Positions 42,127 to 51,010 of a DNA stretch of 64,000 bases are shown here, one piece after another. Source of the stretch: Rivibacter subsaxonicus. GTDB lineage: Bacteria > Pseudomonadota > Gammaproteobacteria > Burkholderiales > Burkholderiaceae_C. How positions within the stretch are numbered: the stretch's first letter is position 1; each line of letters starts with the position of its first letter. The notes beneath the pieces were generated by a model. It was given only the letters and a program-made list of their open reading frames with translations, searched no databases and was not told the DNA's origin. The stretch covers positions 528,829 through 592,828 of the forward strand of contig NZ_SHKP01000004.1 in assembly GCF_004217215.1 (NCBI RefSeq). The letters are read 5' to 3'. Made by a program: the position numbers and the translations under genes.

Positions 42127-44718
42127 ATGGGTCGCACCAGTCTCGTAGCGCTCGCTCTCGCGGCCACGCTGGCCCTGGCCTACGCGGTCACGCAGCCGGC
42201 GCCACCGGTACCGACGCCGGCGGCGAGCCCCACCGCCACCGAGCCGCAACAGCGTGCCAGCGTCGACCAGAACGCGCCCTACTTCGAGGCCTGCGCGCGC
42301 GAGGGGCTCAACGACTCCGAATGTGTCGGCCGCCTGATCTGGTTCAAGGCCACCGGTGGCAACGAGCGCTTTCACACCTACACCTTCCAGCAGCGCATCG
42401 GCGTGCTGGTCGACTGGTTCCGCGTGCTGCGCGCCGACCAGCGCGACGACCGCTTCAGGGCCTGGGGAATCATCAACGACCCGGCCTGCTGCAAGCCGGG
42501 TGACGCCAACTGCCCGGCAAAAAGCCTCGACGAAACCTTCGGCTTCGAATGGTGCCCCGGCGACGACGTGCTGCTGCGCTTCGTCGGCAAGCCGGGCTAC
42601 GTGGACCCGGCCTGCGAACTCAAGGACGCGCCGATCGCGGCCGGCGATCCGCATGCCCGCCCCGGCGCGCCCGATCCGCGCCAGTCGGCCTGCGACCTGC
42701 GCTTCGGCACCTCGACCGGGGCGCTGGGCTTTCGCAAGTTCCCGAACCCGAACTTCGATCTCGAGAAGTGGCGCAAGCTCAACGGCGGCCTCGCCAGCTG
42801 GGAGGGCTTCAACCGGAGCCTGGCGGCGCAGACCGGAGTGCCCTCCGACCAGCGCGTGACCAGGCTCGCCGATGCCTCGATCGAGCCGCCGTTCCGCATC
42901 GGCACCACCTGCGGCTCCTGCCACATCGCCTTCGATCCGCGCCATCCGCCGGCCGACCCGGCCAACCCGAAGTGGGAAAACATCAAGGGCCTGATCGGCA
43001 ACCAGTACACGCGGATGTCCGAGCTGCTCGGCTCGGGCATGCCGCGCAGCAGCCTCGAGTGGCAGATGTTCGCCCACCCGCGGCCGGGCGTGACCGACAC
43101 CTCGGCGATCTCGCATGACCAGATCAACAACCCGGGAACCATCAACGCGATCATCAACACCTCGCAGCGACCGACCTTCACCGGCGAGGTGGTCAACAAG
43201 TGGCGCAAGGCCGCAAGCTGCGGCGCCGAGAAGGACGAGAGCAAGTGCTGGTGCGAGCCCGGGCACGAGGGCAAGTGCTGGCTCAAGAGCAGCCGCAGCG
43301 ACGACGCGACCGTGGTCCGCGTCGCGGGCAAGCAGGCCACGCTGCCCGGCGTGCACCACATCCTCAAGGGCGGCGAGGACTCGATCGGCGGCCTCGAGGC
43401 GATTCAGCGCGTCTACCTCAACATCGGCTCCTGCTCCGAGCAATGCTGGGTCAACCACCTGAGCGACCTGCGCGTGGTCGATCCGCTGCAGCGCGGGTTC
43501 GGCCAGACCGCGTTCAACATCGGCCAATGCCGGCGCGACTGCCCGAATTTCCGCGCCATCGAGGACCGGCTCGACAACCTCCTCGACTTCTTCCTCTCGG
43601 CCGAGGCCGACGCGACCGACCTCGATGCGGCGCGCAATGCACAGATCAGGTCGAAGAGCCCGGGCAAGAACTACGGCCGCGCGGACCTGGTGCGCGACCT
43701 CGAAGCCGAGTTCGGCAAGGGCGCGGTGAGCCGCGGCCGCACGCTGTTTGCGCAGGGCTGCGCGCGCTGCCATTCGAGCCTCGCCGACAGCCCGACCAAC
43801 CCGCTGGCGACGCGCGACTTCGATGCTCCGGCCGACGGCCACCCGCGCGCGATCCGCGCCGACTTCATGGGCAACGACCGCGCCACGCCGGTCACCGAGG
43901 TCGGCACCTTCCGCTGCCGCGCGCTGCACTCCAACCACCTGCCGGGCAACCTCTACGCCGAGTACGCCTCCGACACGCTGCACCAGCGGCCGCTGGTAGC
44001 CGACATCCCCGAGCGCGAGGCGCTCAAGAACGGCGGCCGCGGCCACTACCGCAACATCTCGCTGCTCAACGTCTGGGCCACCGCGCCCTTCATGCACAAC
44101 AACGCGATCGGGCCCGAGATCTGCGGCAAGCCGGCCAACAAGGGCAACGACTTCTTCCGCGCCCGCTACGTCGACGAGCAGGGCAGGCTGCTCGCGCAGC
44201 AGCCCGAGTGCCTGCCCTACGACCCCAGCGTCGAGGGCCGCTTCGAGCTCTACAAGCACTCGATGATCGAGCTGCTCAACCCCGGGCTGCGCGGCAGCAA
44301 GGCGACGCTGACCGATGCCGACCTGATCGTCGACCTCGGCCCGCGCAGCTGGGACGGCAAGCAGGAGAAGTCGCTGCTCGGCATCGCCGAACTGCGCGTG
44401 CCCAAGGGCGCGCGCGCCGGCGCCCTCAACGGCCTGCAGCACAAGCAGCTCATCGCAGACCTGTACCTTGCCAAGCGCGACCCGGCGGCGCTGGAGGCGG
44501 GTGGGCGCAAGGCGCTGGCGCCGACGCTGCGCCAGATCGTCGAGCAGGTGGCGCAGCAGCCGACGCGGCTGGTCGACATCCTCGGCGAGCGGCGCGAGTT
44601 TCTCGATGCCAACTACCAGAGCTGCACGCAGTTCATCGAGAACGAGGGCCATCGCTTCGGCGAGGACCTGTCCGCCGCCGACAAGAAGGCGCTGATCGCC
44701 TTCGTCGCGACCTTCTAG
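42127..44718 (+). CDS. Large exported diheme c-type cytochrome, Cys-rich
   Basis: An 863-residue protein with an N-terminal signal/anchor helix ('SLVALALAATLALAYAV') and a Pro/Ala linker. Two CxxCH heme sites are seen: 'CGSCH' at 262-266 and 'CARCH' at 545-549. Many other cysteines occur in pairs ('CCKPGDANC', 'CWCEPGHEGKC', 'CSEQCW', 'CRRDC'), suggesting disulfides. 'WATAPFMHNNAIGPE' near residue 655 resembles the 'RAPYLHNGSVP' block of the two RoxA-like proteins downstream. It is the first gene of a five-gene set; the next starts 11 bases after its stop. It is periplasmic. Family assignment beyond diheme cytochrome c is not possible by eye. Confidence 0.82.
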   Translation: MGRTSLVALALAATLALAYAVTQPAPPVPTPAASPTATEPQQRASVDQNAPYFEACAREGLNDSECVGRLIWFKATGGNERFHTYTFQQRIGVLVDWFRVLRADQRDDRFRAWGIINDPACCKPGDANCPAKSLDETFGFEWCPGDDVLLRFVGKPGYVDPACELKDAPIAAGDPHARPGAPDPRQSACDLRFGTSTGALGFRKFPNPNFDLEKWRKLNGGLASWEGFNRSLAAQTGVPSDQRVTRLADASIEPPFRIGTTCGSCHIAFDPRHPPADPANPKWENIKGLIGNQYTRMSELLGSGMPRSSLEWQMFAHPRPGVTDTSAISHDQINNPGTINAIINTSQRPTFTGEVVNKWRKAASCGAEKDESKCWCEPGHEGKCWLKSSRSDDATVVRVAGKQATLPGVHHILKGGEDSIGGLEAIQRVYLNIGSCSEQCWVNHLSDLRVVDPLQRGFGQTAFNIGQCRRDCPNFRAIEDRLDNLLDFFLSAEADATDLDAARNAQIRSKSPGKNYGRADLVRDLEAEFGKGAVSRGRTLFAQGCARCHSSLADSPTNPLATRDFDAPADGHPRAIRADFMGNDRATPVTEVGTFRCRALHSNHLPGNLYAEYASDTLHQRPLVADIPEREALKNGGRGHYRNISLLNVWATAPFMHNNAIGPEICGKPANKGNDFFRARYVDEQGRLLAQQPECLPYDPSVEGRFELYKHSMIELLNPGLRGSKATLTDADLIVDLGPRSWDGKQEKSLLGIAELRVPKGARAGALNGLQHKQLIADLYLAKRDPAALEAGGRKALAPTLRQIVEQVAQQPTRLVDILGERREFLDANYQSCTQFIENEGHRFGEDLSAADKKALIAFVATF

Positions 44719-44729
44719 GGGAACACGGC

Positions 44730-45635
44730 ATGCGAACCGCCATGACCCGCAAGCTGCTCGCCCTCGCGCTGTTGCCGTTGTTGCTGCTTCCGGCCGGCTG
44801 CGACTTCTTCCAGCGCGCACCCGAGGTTCCGTTCGCTCCCTACGGCGAGGCCGCGCAGGCGCGAATGGACCTGGCCGAGGTCGAGTACCGCTATCCGCTG
44901 GGCCCGGCCGACCTGGCCAAGATCACGCCGGACAACCTGGCCAAGCTCGACCAGGAACAGATCGACCAGATCTACGCGCGACTCAGCGCCGGTCCCATTC
45001 CCGACGGTCCCTACGACGGCAAGATCCTGCTGCCGCGCGGCAGCAGCGGCAAGTTCCGCGTGGCCGAGATCGTCGGCGGCCTCGGCGGGCTGATCGTGCA
45101 TCTCAAGGGGCTCGAGCTCGAGACGGTCGGCGAGCAGCTCTGGCGCGGCAAGGTCTTCTTCCGCGACCAGCGCGTGCTGCGCAACCGCATCGAGGACCTG
45201 GGCCTGCTGCAGAAGCTCGGCCTGGTCGAGGGCGAGCCGCAGAAGTTCGAGGCCGGCGGCCGCCAGACCTGGCTGCTGTTCCCGGCCAAGCTCTACTGCG
45301 GCCAGAGCCTGTTCGATTCGCGCCGCGAGTCGGTCATCATCGACTACTTCTTCAGCGACGAGATCGCCGGCTACCAGGAGAAGCCGGACTTCCTCGCCGG
45401 CCGCCGCGGGCTGGTGGTGCGCGACGAGATTCGCATGGTGCGGCCCGGCTTCTACCTCGGTCGGGCCTACCTCAACCGCGCCTTCGGCCTCAATTTCACG
45501 CTCTACAACGCGGCGATCGCCGAGCGCGACGGGCCGGCCTTCCTGCACACCGGCAGCGCCGAGGACTGCTGGAGCGGCACGCAGCGGCGGCTGACGGCCG
45601 GGAGCCGAGCACTCGGCCCGAATGAAGCGCGATGA
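44730..45635 (+). CDS. Lipoprotein of the cytochrome cluster
   Basis: A 301-residue lipoprotein: signal peptide with lipobox 'LPAGC' (Cys at 24). There is no CxxCH, so it is not a cytochrome. The mature part looks mixed alpha/beta, with 'FRVAEIVGGLGGLIVHLKGLELETVGEQLWRGKVFFRDQRVLRNRIEDL' and 'RRGLVVRDEIRMVRPGFYLGRAYLNRAFGLNFTLYNAAIA'. The last segment, ending 'GLNFTLYN', could be a lipid- or ligand-binding region. It lies between two cytochrome genes, its 3' end overlapping the next by 14 bases. No family was recognised. Confidence 0.78.
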   Translation: MRTAMTRKLLALALLPLLLLPAGCDFFQRAPEVPFAPYGEAAQARMDLAEVEYRYPLGPADLAKITPDNLAKLDQEQIDQIYARLSAGPIPDGPYDGKILLPRGSSGKFRVAEIVGGLGGLIVHLKGLELETVGEQLWRGKVFFRDQRVLRNRIEDLGLLQKLGLVEGEPQKFEAGGRQTWLLFPAKLYCGQSLFDSRRESVIIDYFFSDEIAGYQEKPDFLAGRRGLVVRDEIRMVRPGFYLGRAYLNRAFGLNFTLYNAAIAERDGPAFLHTGSAEDCWSGTQRRLTAGSRALGPNEAR

Positions 45636-47847
45636 CGCGAGCCGACGGCCTGCACTCATGGCGAGCGTGCTGCTGTCGCTGGCAACCATGGTCTGCGCCG
45701 ACACTGCGCCGCCCGCGCTGAGCGCGGCGCCGGCGCCGACCTGGGCGGTGGATCCGGCCCTGGCCGGCGACGAGTTGCCGCCGGTCGGCCGCTCGCTGTT
45801 CGACCACCTGCTGGCCGAGCCCGGCGAGCGGCGGCTGCCGACTTCCTTCGACGAACTGCGCCGGCGCATCGAGGCGCATGTGGTGCGCGATCCGGCCGCC
45901 GCCGTCCCCGGCCTGAAGCAGGTGCTGATCCCGCTCGGTCGCTCGTTGCAGCGCCTGGCCGGCGGCGCCGAGCCCTTTGCCTCGCCGCGCATCGTGCTCG
46001 CGGTCGACGAGCCAGCGGCCACGCGCCCCGGCCGCGCCGGGCTGCTGCTGAAGGACCGGCTCTACCTCGGCTTCCAGCCCAGGGCCGACCTGCTCGAGGT
46101 CATCAGCTACAACGAGGCCGCCGGCCGCTTCGAGTTCCAGGTGGTGCGCGACTTCCGCCCAGGCGGTAGCCCGCACGTGGTCTACGCGCGGCGCGCGCTG
46201 TGCCTGAGCTGCCACCAGAACGGCGGGCCGATCTTCTCGCGCCCGGGTTGGGACGAGACCAACGCCAATCCCGCGGTCGCGGCGCGGCTGCTGGCGCATG
46301 GTCCGGCCTTCGAGGGCGTGGCGGTCGCACGCGGCGTCGACATGCCGAACGCGATCGACGATGCCACCGACCGCGCCAACCTGCTGGTCGCGGCGCAGCG
46401 ACTGTGGCGCGATGGCTGCGGCGGTGACGACGACGCGGCGCTGGCCTGCCGCGCGGCGCTGTTCAGCGCGGTGCTGCAGCAGGCCCTGAGCGGCGGTCGC
46501 GCCTTCGACCGCGACGCGCGCGGCTGGCGCGAGCAGGTGCTGCCGACCTTCGCGGCGCGCGGTCGCGCGCAATGGCCGGGCGGGCTGGCGATCGGCAACC
46601 CGGACCTTCCCAACCGCGCGCCGCTCGCGGCCGAGGGCGTCGAGCCGAGCGCGCGGCTCGACGTGGCCGCGGCCTACGACCCGCTGCTGGCGCGGCCGCC
46701 GATCGAGGTCTGGCGCAGCGACGATGACTCGCTCGCGCAGCGCGCCGTCATCGGCCTCGTGCCGTTCATCGCCGCGCCCGACCTGGCGCGTCTCGATGCC
46801 CGCCTCGCCGCGCGCCGCGACGGCGCGACGCGGCGCAGCCTGCGCGCCGACTGCCGCTTCGCGCGCACGCCGGCGGCGGCGAGCGACGCGCCGCAGCGCA
46901 TCGACTTCAGCTGCGAGCCGAGCGCTGGCGCGGCCGGTGGCGGCCTTGCGCCGAACGGCCATGTCGATGTCCGCGGCTCGCGCGTCGTCGGCGGCCGCGT
47001 CGCCAGCCTGCGGCAGGGCGGGGCGGGTGGCGAGTTGCGTGCGCTCGAGCTTGGCGCCGGCCCGCTGCAGCGCGCCGGCCAGCGGTACCGCGCCCGGTTG
47101 CCGCTGCGCGCGGGGGCGCTGTCGGCTCGCGCCGCCGACGGCAACGCGATCGAGGCGATCGAACTCGCCTGGGGCGGCGCCGAGGGCAACGCCAGCGCGA
47201 TCCTCGTCGAGGACTTCGCACCGGTCGCCGCCGCTATCGATTCGATGCTGCGGTCCGCGCGCGAAGGGCGCTTCGACGGCTTCGACGCGCAAGCCTTCAG
47301 GCGCGCGCGCCTGCTGCCGGCACTGGAAGAAGGGCTGCGGATGCCCAGGCTCGACTGGTGCTGCCTCGATGCCAGGGGTCTGCCCGCGGCGGCCGTGGAT
47401 GCGCCGCCGACCGAGCCATCAAGCCCGCCGGCAACCGTCGCCGCGGCGCGGGCCCACGAGAGCTTCTATCGCCACTGCGCCGGGTGCCACCTCACGGTCG
47501 ATCGCTTTCCGCCCGCCTTCCTGCGCGGCGACGCGGCGCGGGTCGACGCCAACCTCGCGCAATGCGCCGAGCGCCTTCATGTGCGGCTGTCGATGTGGCA
47601 GTCGCCGCCCGGGCAGCGCGCGAAGACGCCGATGCCGCCGGCCACCGCGCTGCGCGCCGCCGGCTCGAACGAGCTCGCGTGGCGCGACGGCACCGAACTG
47701 GCGTCGATGCGCAAGCATGTGGCCGAGCTGCTGCGGCAGCAGACCGGCCGCGCGCCCGATGTCGCGGCGCTCCTGGCCGGTGGCTACGAGCGGCTGCGGC
47801 CCTGCCTCGACGAGGCCGCCGGCGCGGCCGCGCCGACGCGCCATTGA
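45622..47847 (+). CDS. Exported diheme c-type cytochrome (two widely spaced hemes)
   Basis: A 741-residue protein with a short N-terminal hydrophobic region ('LMASVLLSLATMVCA') that acts as signal peptide. Heme sites are 'CLSCH' at 194-198, followed by 'QNGGPIFSRPGWDE', and 'CAGCH' at 619-623, followed by 'LTVDRFPPAF'. About 420 residues of unrecognised sequence separate them, including a probable beta-rich region. It overlaps the lipoprotein gene by 14 bases and ends 18 bases before the next cytochrome. It shares no clear fold motif with the two RoxA-like proteins. The function is unknown. Confidence 0.8.
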   Translation: MKRDDASRRPALMASVLLSLATMVCADTAPPALSAAPAPTWAVDPALAGDELPPVGRSLFDHLLAEPGERRLPTSFDELRRRIEAHVVRDPAAAVPGLKQVLIPLGRSLQRLAGGAEPFASPRIVLAVDEPAATRPGRAGLLLKDRLYLGFQPRADLLEVISYNEAAGRFEFQVVRDFRPGGSPHVVYARRALCLSCHQNGGPIFSRPGWDETNANPAVAARLLAHGPAFEGVAVARGVDMPNAIDDATDRANLLVAAQRLWRDGCGGDDDAALACRAALFSAVLQQALSGGRAFDRDARGWREQVLPTFAARGRAQWPGGLAIGNPDLPNRAPLAAEGVEPSARLDVAAAYDPLLARPPIEVWRSDDDSLAQRAVIGLVPFIAAPDLARLDARLAARRDGATRRSLRADCRFARTPAAASDAPQRIDFSCEPSAGAAGGGLAPNGHVDVRGSRVVGGRVASLRQGGAGGELRALELGAGPLQRAGQRYRARLPLRAGALSARAADGNAIEAIELAWGGAEGNASAILVEDFAPVAAAIDSMLRSAREGRFDGFDAQAFRRARLLPALEEGLRMPRLDWCCLDARGLPAAAVDAPPTEPSSPPATVAAARAHESFYRHCAGCHLTVDRFPPAFLRGDAARVDANLAQCAERLHVRLSMWQSPPGQRAKTPMPPATALRAAGSNELAWRDGTELASMRKHVAELLRQQTGRAPDVAALLAGGYERLRPCLDEAAGAAAPTRH

Positions 47848-47865
47848 AGGCCTCGCAGGCACGCC

Positions 47866-49473
47866 ATGGACACCGCCCCTCCCCATGCCGACGCCGCGCG
47901 CCGCTGGCGCCGCCGCTTCATCTGTCTCGCGATCCTCGCGCTCGCGCTGCCGGCGGCTGTGGCGTTCTACCTGCTGCTGCGCTTCTCGGGCGACGAGCCG
48001 GTGGACTACGCCGCGCCGGAGCAGCACTTCAAGTACGGCTCGACCGGCGGCGAGATCGCGAGCGGCTTTCCGTACTGGATCTGGCGCGCGCTGCCGCAGG
48101 TCTGCGCCCAGCACCTGCCCGATCCCGGCCGCGGCTACGAGTCGCTGGGCTTCATCTTCGAGAACGGGGCCGAGGGCCGGCCGCTGGACCTGCCGGTCGG
48201 CGTTTCAAGGCGGCGCTACCAGGGCGTCGACCGCGTCTTCCTCAACTGCGCGGCCTGCCACACCAGCACGGTGCGCACCGTGGCCGGTGCGGCGCCGGTG
48301 GTCATCAGCGGCATGCCGGCGCATCGCTTCGACATCATGGACTTCGAGAAATTCTTCTTCCGCTGTGCCGCCGATCCGAAGTTCACCGTCGAGCACGTAA
48401 TTCCCGAGATCGAGCGGCTCGGCGCCGGGCTCGACGTGATCGACCGCTATGTCGTCTATCCGGTGGCGATCGCGCTGATGCGCGATCGCATCCTGCAGTT
48501 GGCCGGACGCTTCGACTTCGTCTGGGACCAGAACGACTGGGGGCCGGGGCGGGTCGACACCTTCAGCGCCAACAAGGTGCTGTTCAACTTTCCGCTGGTC
48601 TGCGCCGACGGCGACGAGAAGCGCTGCGTCGACGAGCGCGAGCTCAATGCGGCGGGCGACTTCCCGGCGATCTGGAACCAGGCCCAGAAGAAGGGCATGC
48701 AGCTGCATTGGGACGGCAACAACAACAGCACGGAGGAGCGCAACAAGAACGCGGCTTTCGGCACCGGCACGCTGCCGCCGACGATCGACCTGGCGCGCAT
48801 CGCCCGCGTCGAGAACTGGCTGCTGACGGCCCGACCGCCGGCCTTCGACAGCTTCTTCGCGATCGACGAGGCGCTCGCCGCGCAGGGCGCGCCGGTCTAC
48901 AAGGCCTACTGCGCCGGCTGCCATGGCGCCAGCGGTGCCGAGTTCGCGCTGCCCGAGGCCGAACGCGAGGTGCGTTGCGTGCAGCCGGGCGAGAGCGACG
49001 CCGAGCTCTACGGCCCGCGGGTCGGCCGGATCACGCGCTGGGAGCAGATCGGCACCGACCGGCGCCGGCTCGATTCCTTCAGCGAGGTGCTGGCGCAGAA
49101 CCTGTCGACCAACTACGCCGGCTACCCGTGGCGCTTCTGCCATTTCCGCAAGACCCATGGCTACGCCAACATGCCGCTCGACGGGCTGTGGCTGCGCGCG
49201 CCCTACCTGCACAACGGCTCGGTGCCGACGCTGCACGACCTGCTCGAGCCCTCGGCGAATCGACCGAAGAGCTTCCATCGCGGCAACGATCTCTACGACC
49301 CGGTGCGCGTCGGCTTCGTCGCCGACATGGCCGCCGAGGGCGAGCGCCGCTACTTCCGCTACGACACCAGGGCCAAGGGCAACTCGAATGCCGGCCACGA
49401 GGGCCGCGACTACGGCACCGAGCTGCCCGACTCCGAGAAGCGCGCGCTGCTCGAGTACCTGAAGACTTTCTGA
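47866..49473 (+). CDS. RoxA-like diheme cytochrome c, paralogue A
   Basis: A 535-residue protein with an uncleaved-looking N-terminal anchor ('FICLAILALALPAAVAFYLLL') preceded by Arg residues, so it is probably tethered on the periplasmic side. Hemes: 'CAACH' at 128-132 and 'CAGCH' at 349-353. The RoxA-like signature 'HFKYGSTGGEIASGFPYWIWRALP' (split across residues about 50-73) and the 'GLWLRAPYLHNGSVPTLHDLLEP' block near residue 440 are shared with the next gene. RoxA-type enzymes are diheme oxygenases or peroxidase relatives; RoxA itself cleaves polyisoprene. This protein is shorter than RoxA, so rubber oxygenase activity is not implied. Confidence 0.85.
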   Translation: MDTAPPHADAARRWRRRFICLAILALALPAAVAFYLLLRFSGDEPVDYAAPEQHFKYGSTGGEIASGFPYWIWRALPQVCAQHLPDPGRGYESLGFIFENGAEGRPLDLPVGVSRRRYQGVDRVFLNCAACHTSTVRTVAGAAPVVISGMPAHRFDIMDFEKFFFRCAADPKFTVEHVIPEIERLGAGLDVIDRYVVYPVAIALMRDRILQLAGRFDFVWDQNDWGPGRVDTFSANKVLFNFPLVCADGDEKRCVDERELNAAGDFPAIWNQAQKKGMQLHWDGNNNSTEERNKNAAFGTGTLPPTIDLARIARVENWLLTARPPAFDSFFAIDEALAAQGAPVYKAYCAGCHGASGAEFALPEAEREVRCVQPGESDAELYGPRVGRITRWEQIGTDRRRLDSFSEVLAQNLSTNYAGYPWRFCHFRKTHGYANMPLDGLWLRAPYLHNGSVPTLHDLLEPSANRPKSFHRGNDLYDPVRVGFVADMAAEGERRYFRYDTRAKGNSNAGHEGRDYGTELPDSEKRALLEYLKTF

Positions 49474-49487
49474 GCCAGGAGGCCGTG

Positions 49488-50954
49488 ATGGACGCGCTGC
49501 CGCTGTGGAAGAGACGCTGGTTCAAGCTGGCGTTGCTGCTGGTCGGCGTGCTGGTCGCCGTCGGCGCCTACATCGCCTGGGACCGCGGTTTTCGCGAGCG
49601 GCCGCAGCCGGCCTGGGTGACGGCCACGCCCGAGATGCGCTTCAAGTACGGCTCGATCGGCGCCGAGCACGACGCTGGCATCCCGTACTGGATCTTCTAC
49701 GTGCTGCCGCGCATGTTTCCCGAGAAGCTGCCCGGCCCCGGCGGCTACGCCTCGCTCGGCGTGCCGTGGGAGCAGGGCCAGGAACTGCCGGTCGGCTTCA
49801 CCAAGAAGACGATCGGCTTTCCGCGCGTGGCCAACACCTGCGCGGTCTGCCACGTGGCGACCTGGCGCGCGAGCCTGACCGACACGCCGCATTTCGTCGT
49901 CGCCGGTCCGGGCCACACGACCGATGTCGAGGGCTTCTTCCGCTTCTTGGTCGACTGCGCCAAGGATCCGCGCTTCAACGCCGACAACCTGATGCGCGAG
50001 ATCAACCTCGTGACCGACCTCGACCTGATCGACAAGCTGCTCTACCGCTTCTTCGTGATCCCGATCACCAAGCAGCGCCTGACCGAGCGCGAGAAGCAGT
50101 TCGCCTGGATCTATCGCAAGGACTTTCCCGACTGGGGCCGTGGTCGCGACGACGCGATGAACCTGACGCGCTACTTCATGCTCGAGCTGCCGATGGACGA
50201 CCACTTCGGCCCGACCGACATGCCCTCGGTCTGGAACCTGCAGAAGTACGACTGGGAAAAGGGCATGCGGCTCAACTACGCCGGCGATAGCCACGATGCG
50301 CACTCGGTGATCATCGACTCCGCGCTCGGCGTGCTCGGCGCAGCGCCCAAGCGCAAGGACGAGTTCCTCGGTCACATCGCATGGCTGCAGGAATACCTCG
50401 GCAAGCTGCAAGCGCCGAAGTACCCGTTCCCGGTCAACGCAACGCGCTCGGCCGCCGGCAAGGCGCTCTTCGAGCGCGAGTGCGCGAGCTGCCACGCGAG
50501 CGAGCTCACCGGCACGCGGCTGCCGCTGGCGGAGGTCAAGACCGACCGCAACCGCATGGACACGTGGAACAAGGAAGCCGCCATCGCCGCCAACAAGGCG
50601 GTGGCGGCGATGGGCATCGAACGCAGGGGCCTGGTCGAGGAAGACCTGATCGGCTACACCGCGGCCTTCCTCGACGGCATCTGGCTGCGCGCGCCCTACC
50701 TGCACAACGGCTCGGTACCGACGCTGCACGACCTGCTCGAGCCCGCCGCGGCGCGGCCGCAGAAGTTCTATCGCGGCTATGACGTCTACGACCCGGTCCG
50801 GGTCGGCTTCGTCAGCAGCGGCACCGAGGCCGAGCGCATCGGCACGCTCTACGAGGTGGGCCGCAAGGGCGGCGGCAACCAGGGCCACGAGTTCGGCACC
50901 GCGCTGCCGGCGGCCGACAAGGAGGCGCTGCTCGAGTACCTGAAGACCCTCTAG
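49488..50954 (+). CDS. RoxA-like diheme cytochrome c, paralogue B
   Basis: A 488-residue protein with an N-terminal membrane anchor ('LALLLVGVLVAVGAYIAW'). Hemes: 'CAVCH' at 118-122 and 'CASCH' at 332-336. It shares 'FKYGSIGAEHDAGIPYWIF' and 'IWLRAPYLHNGSVPTLHDL' (about 398-417) with paralogue A and ends with nearly the same 'ALLEYLKTL'. ATG 49488 has an AGGAGG Shine-Dalgarno site and lies 14 bases after the stop of paralogue A. The pair looks like a duplication that diverged. It is the last gene of the set, followed by a terminator. Confidence 0.86.
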   Translation: MDALPLWKRRWFKLALLLVGVLVAVGAYIAWDRGFRERPQPAWVTATPEMRFKYGSIGAEHDAGIPYWIFYVLPRMFPEKLPGPGGYASLGVPWEQGQELPVGFTKKTIGFPRVANTCAVCHVATWRASLTDTPHFVVAGPGHTTDVEGFFRFLVDCAKDPRFNADNLMREINLVTDLDLIDKLLYRFFVIPITKQRLTEREKQFAWIYRKDFPDWGRGRDDAMNLTRYFMLELPMDDHFGPTDMPSVWNLQKYDWEKGMRLNYAGDSHDAHSVIIDSALGVLGAAPKRKDEFLGHIAWLQEYLGKLQAPKYPFPVNATRSAAGKALFERECASCHASELTGTRLPLAEVKTDRNRMDTWNKEAAIAANKAVAAMGIERRGLVEEDLIGYTAAFLDGIWLRAPYLHNGSVPTLHDLLEPAAARPQKFYRGYDVYDPVRVGFVSSGTEAERIGTLYEVGRKGGGNQGHEFGTALPAADKEALLEYLKTL

Positions 50955-50964
50955 CGAAACGACA

Positions 50965-50986
50965 CAGGCCGCCCGAGGGCGGCCTG
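50965..50986. terminator. Bidirectional terminator between cytochrome operon and SapC
   Basis: A hairpin CAGGCCGCCC (50965-50974) / GGGCGGCCTG (50977-50986) lies just after the last cytochrome gene and before the converging sapC stop. The stem is very strong; T-runs on either side are weak. The same CAGGCCGCC core is used at 13324-13360, suggesting a recurrent terminator type in this genome. Confidence 0.65.
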
Positions 50987-51010
50987 CTCTTCGATCGCGA
51001 GGGCTCGCGA

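Noticed and set aside
41593-44820. Long minus-strand open frame opposite the first cytochrome gene
   Set aside because: Antisense shadow; the plus strand has intact CxxCH sites and a Shine-Dalgarno site.
47866-50954. Assignment of the two cytochromes as true rubber oxygenases RoxA/RoxB
   Set aside because: They share signature blocks but are too short and membrane-anchored; function cannot be transferred.
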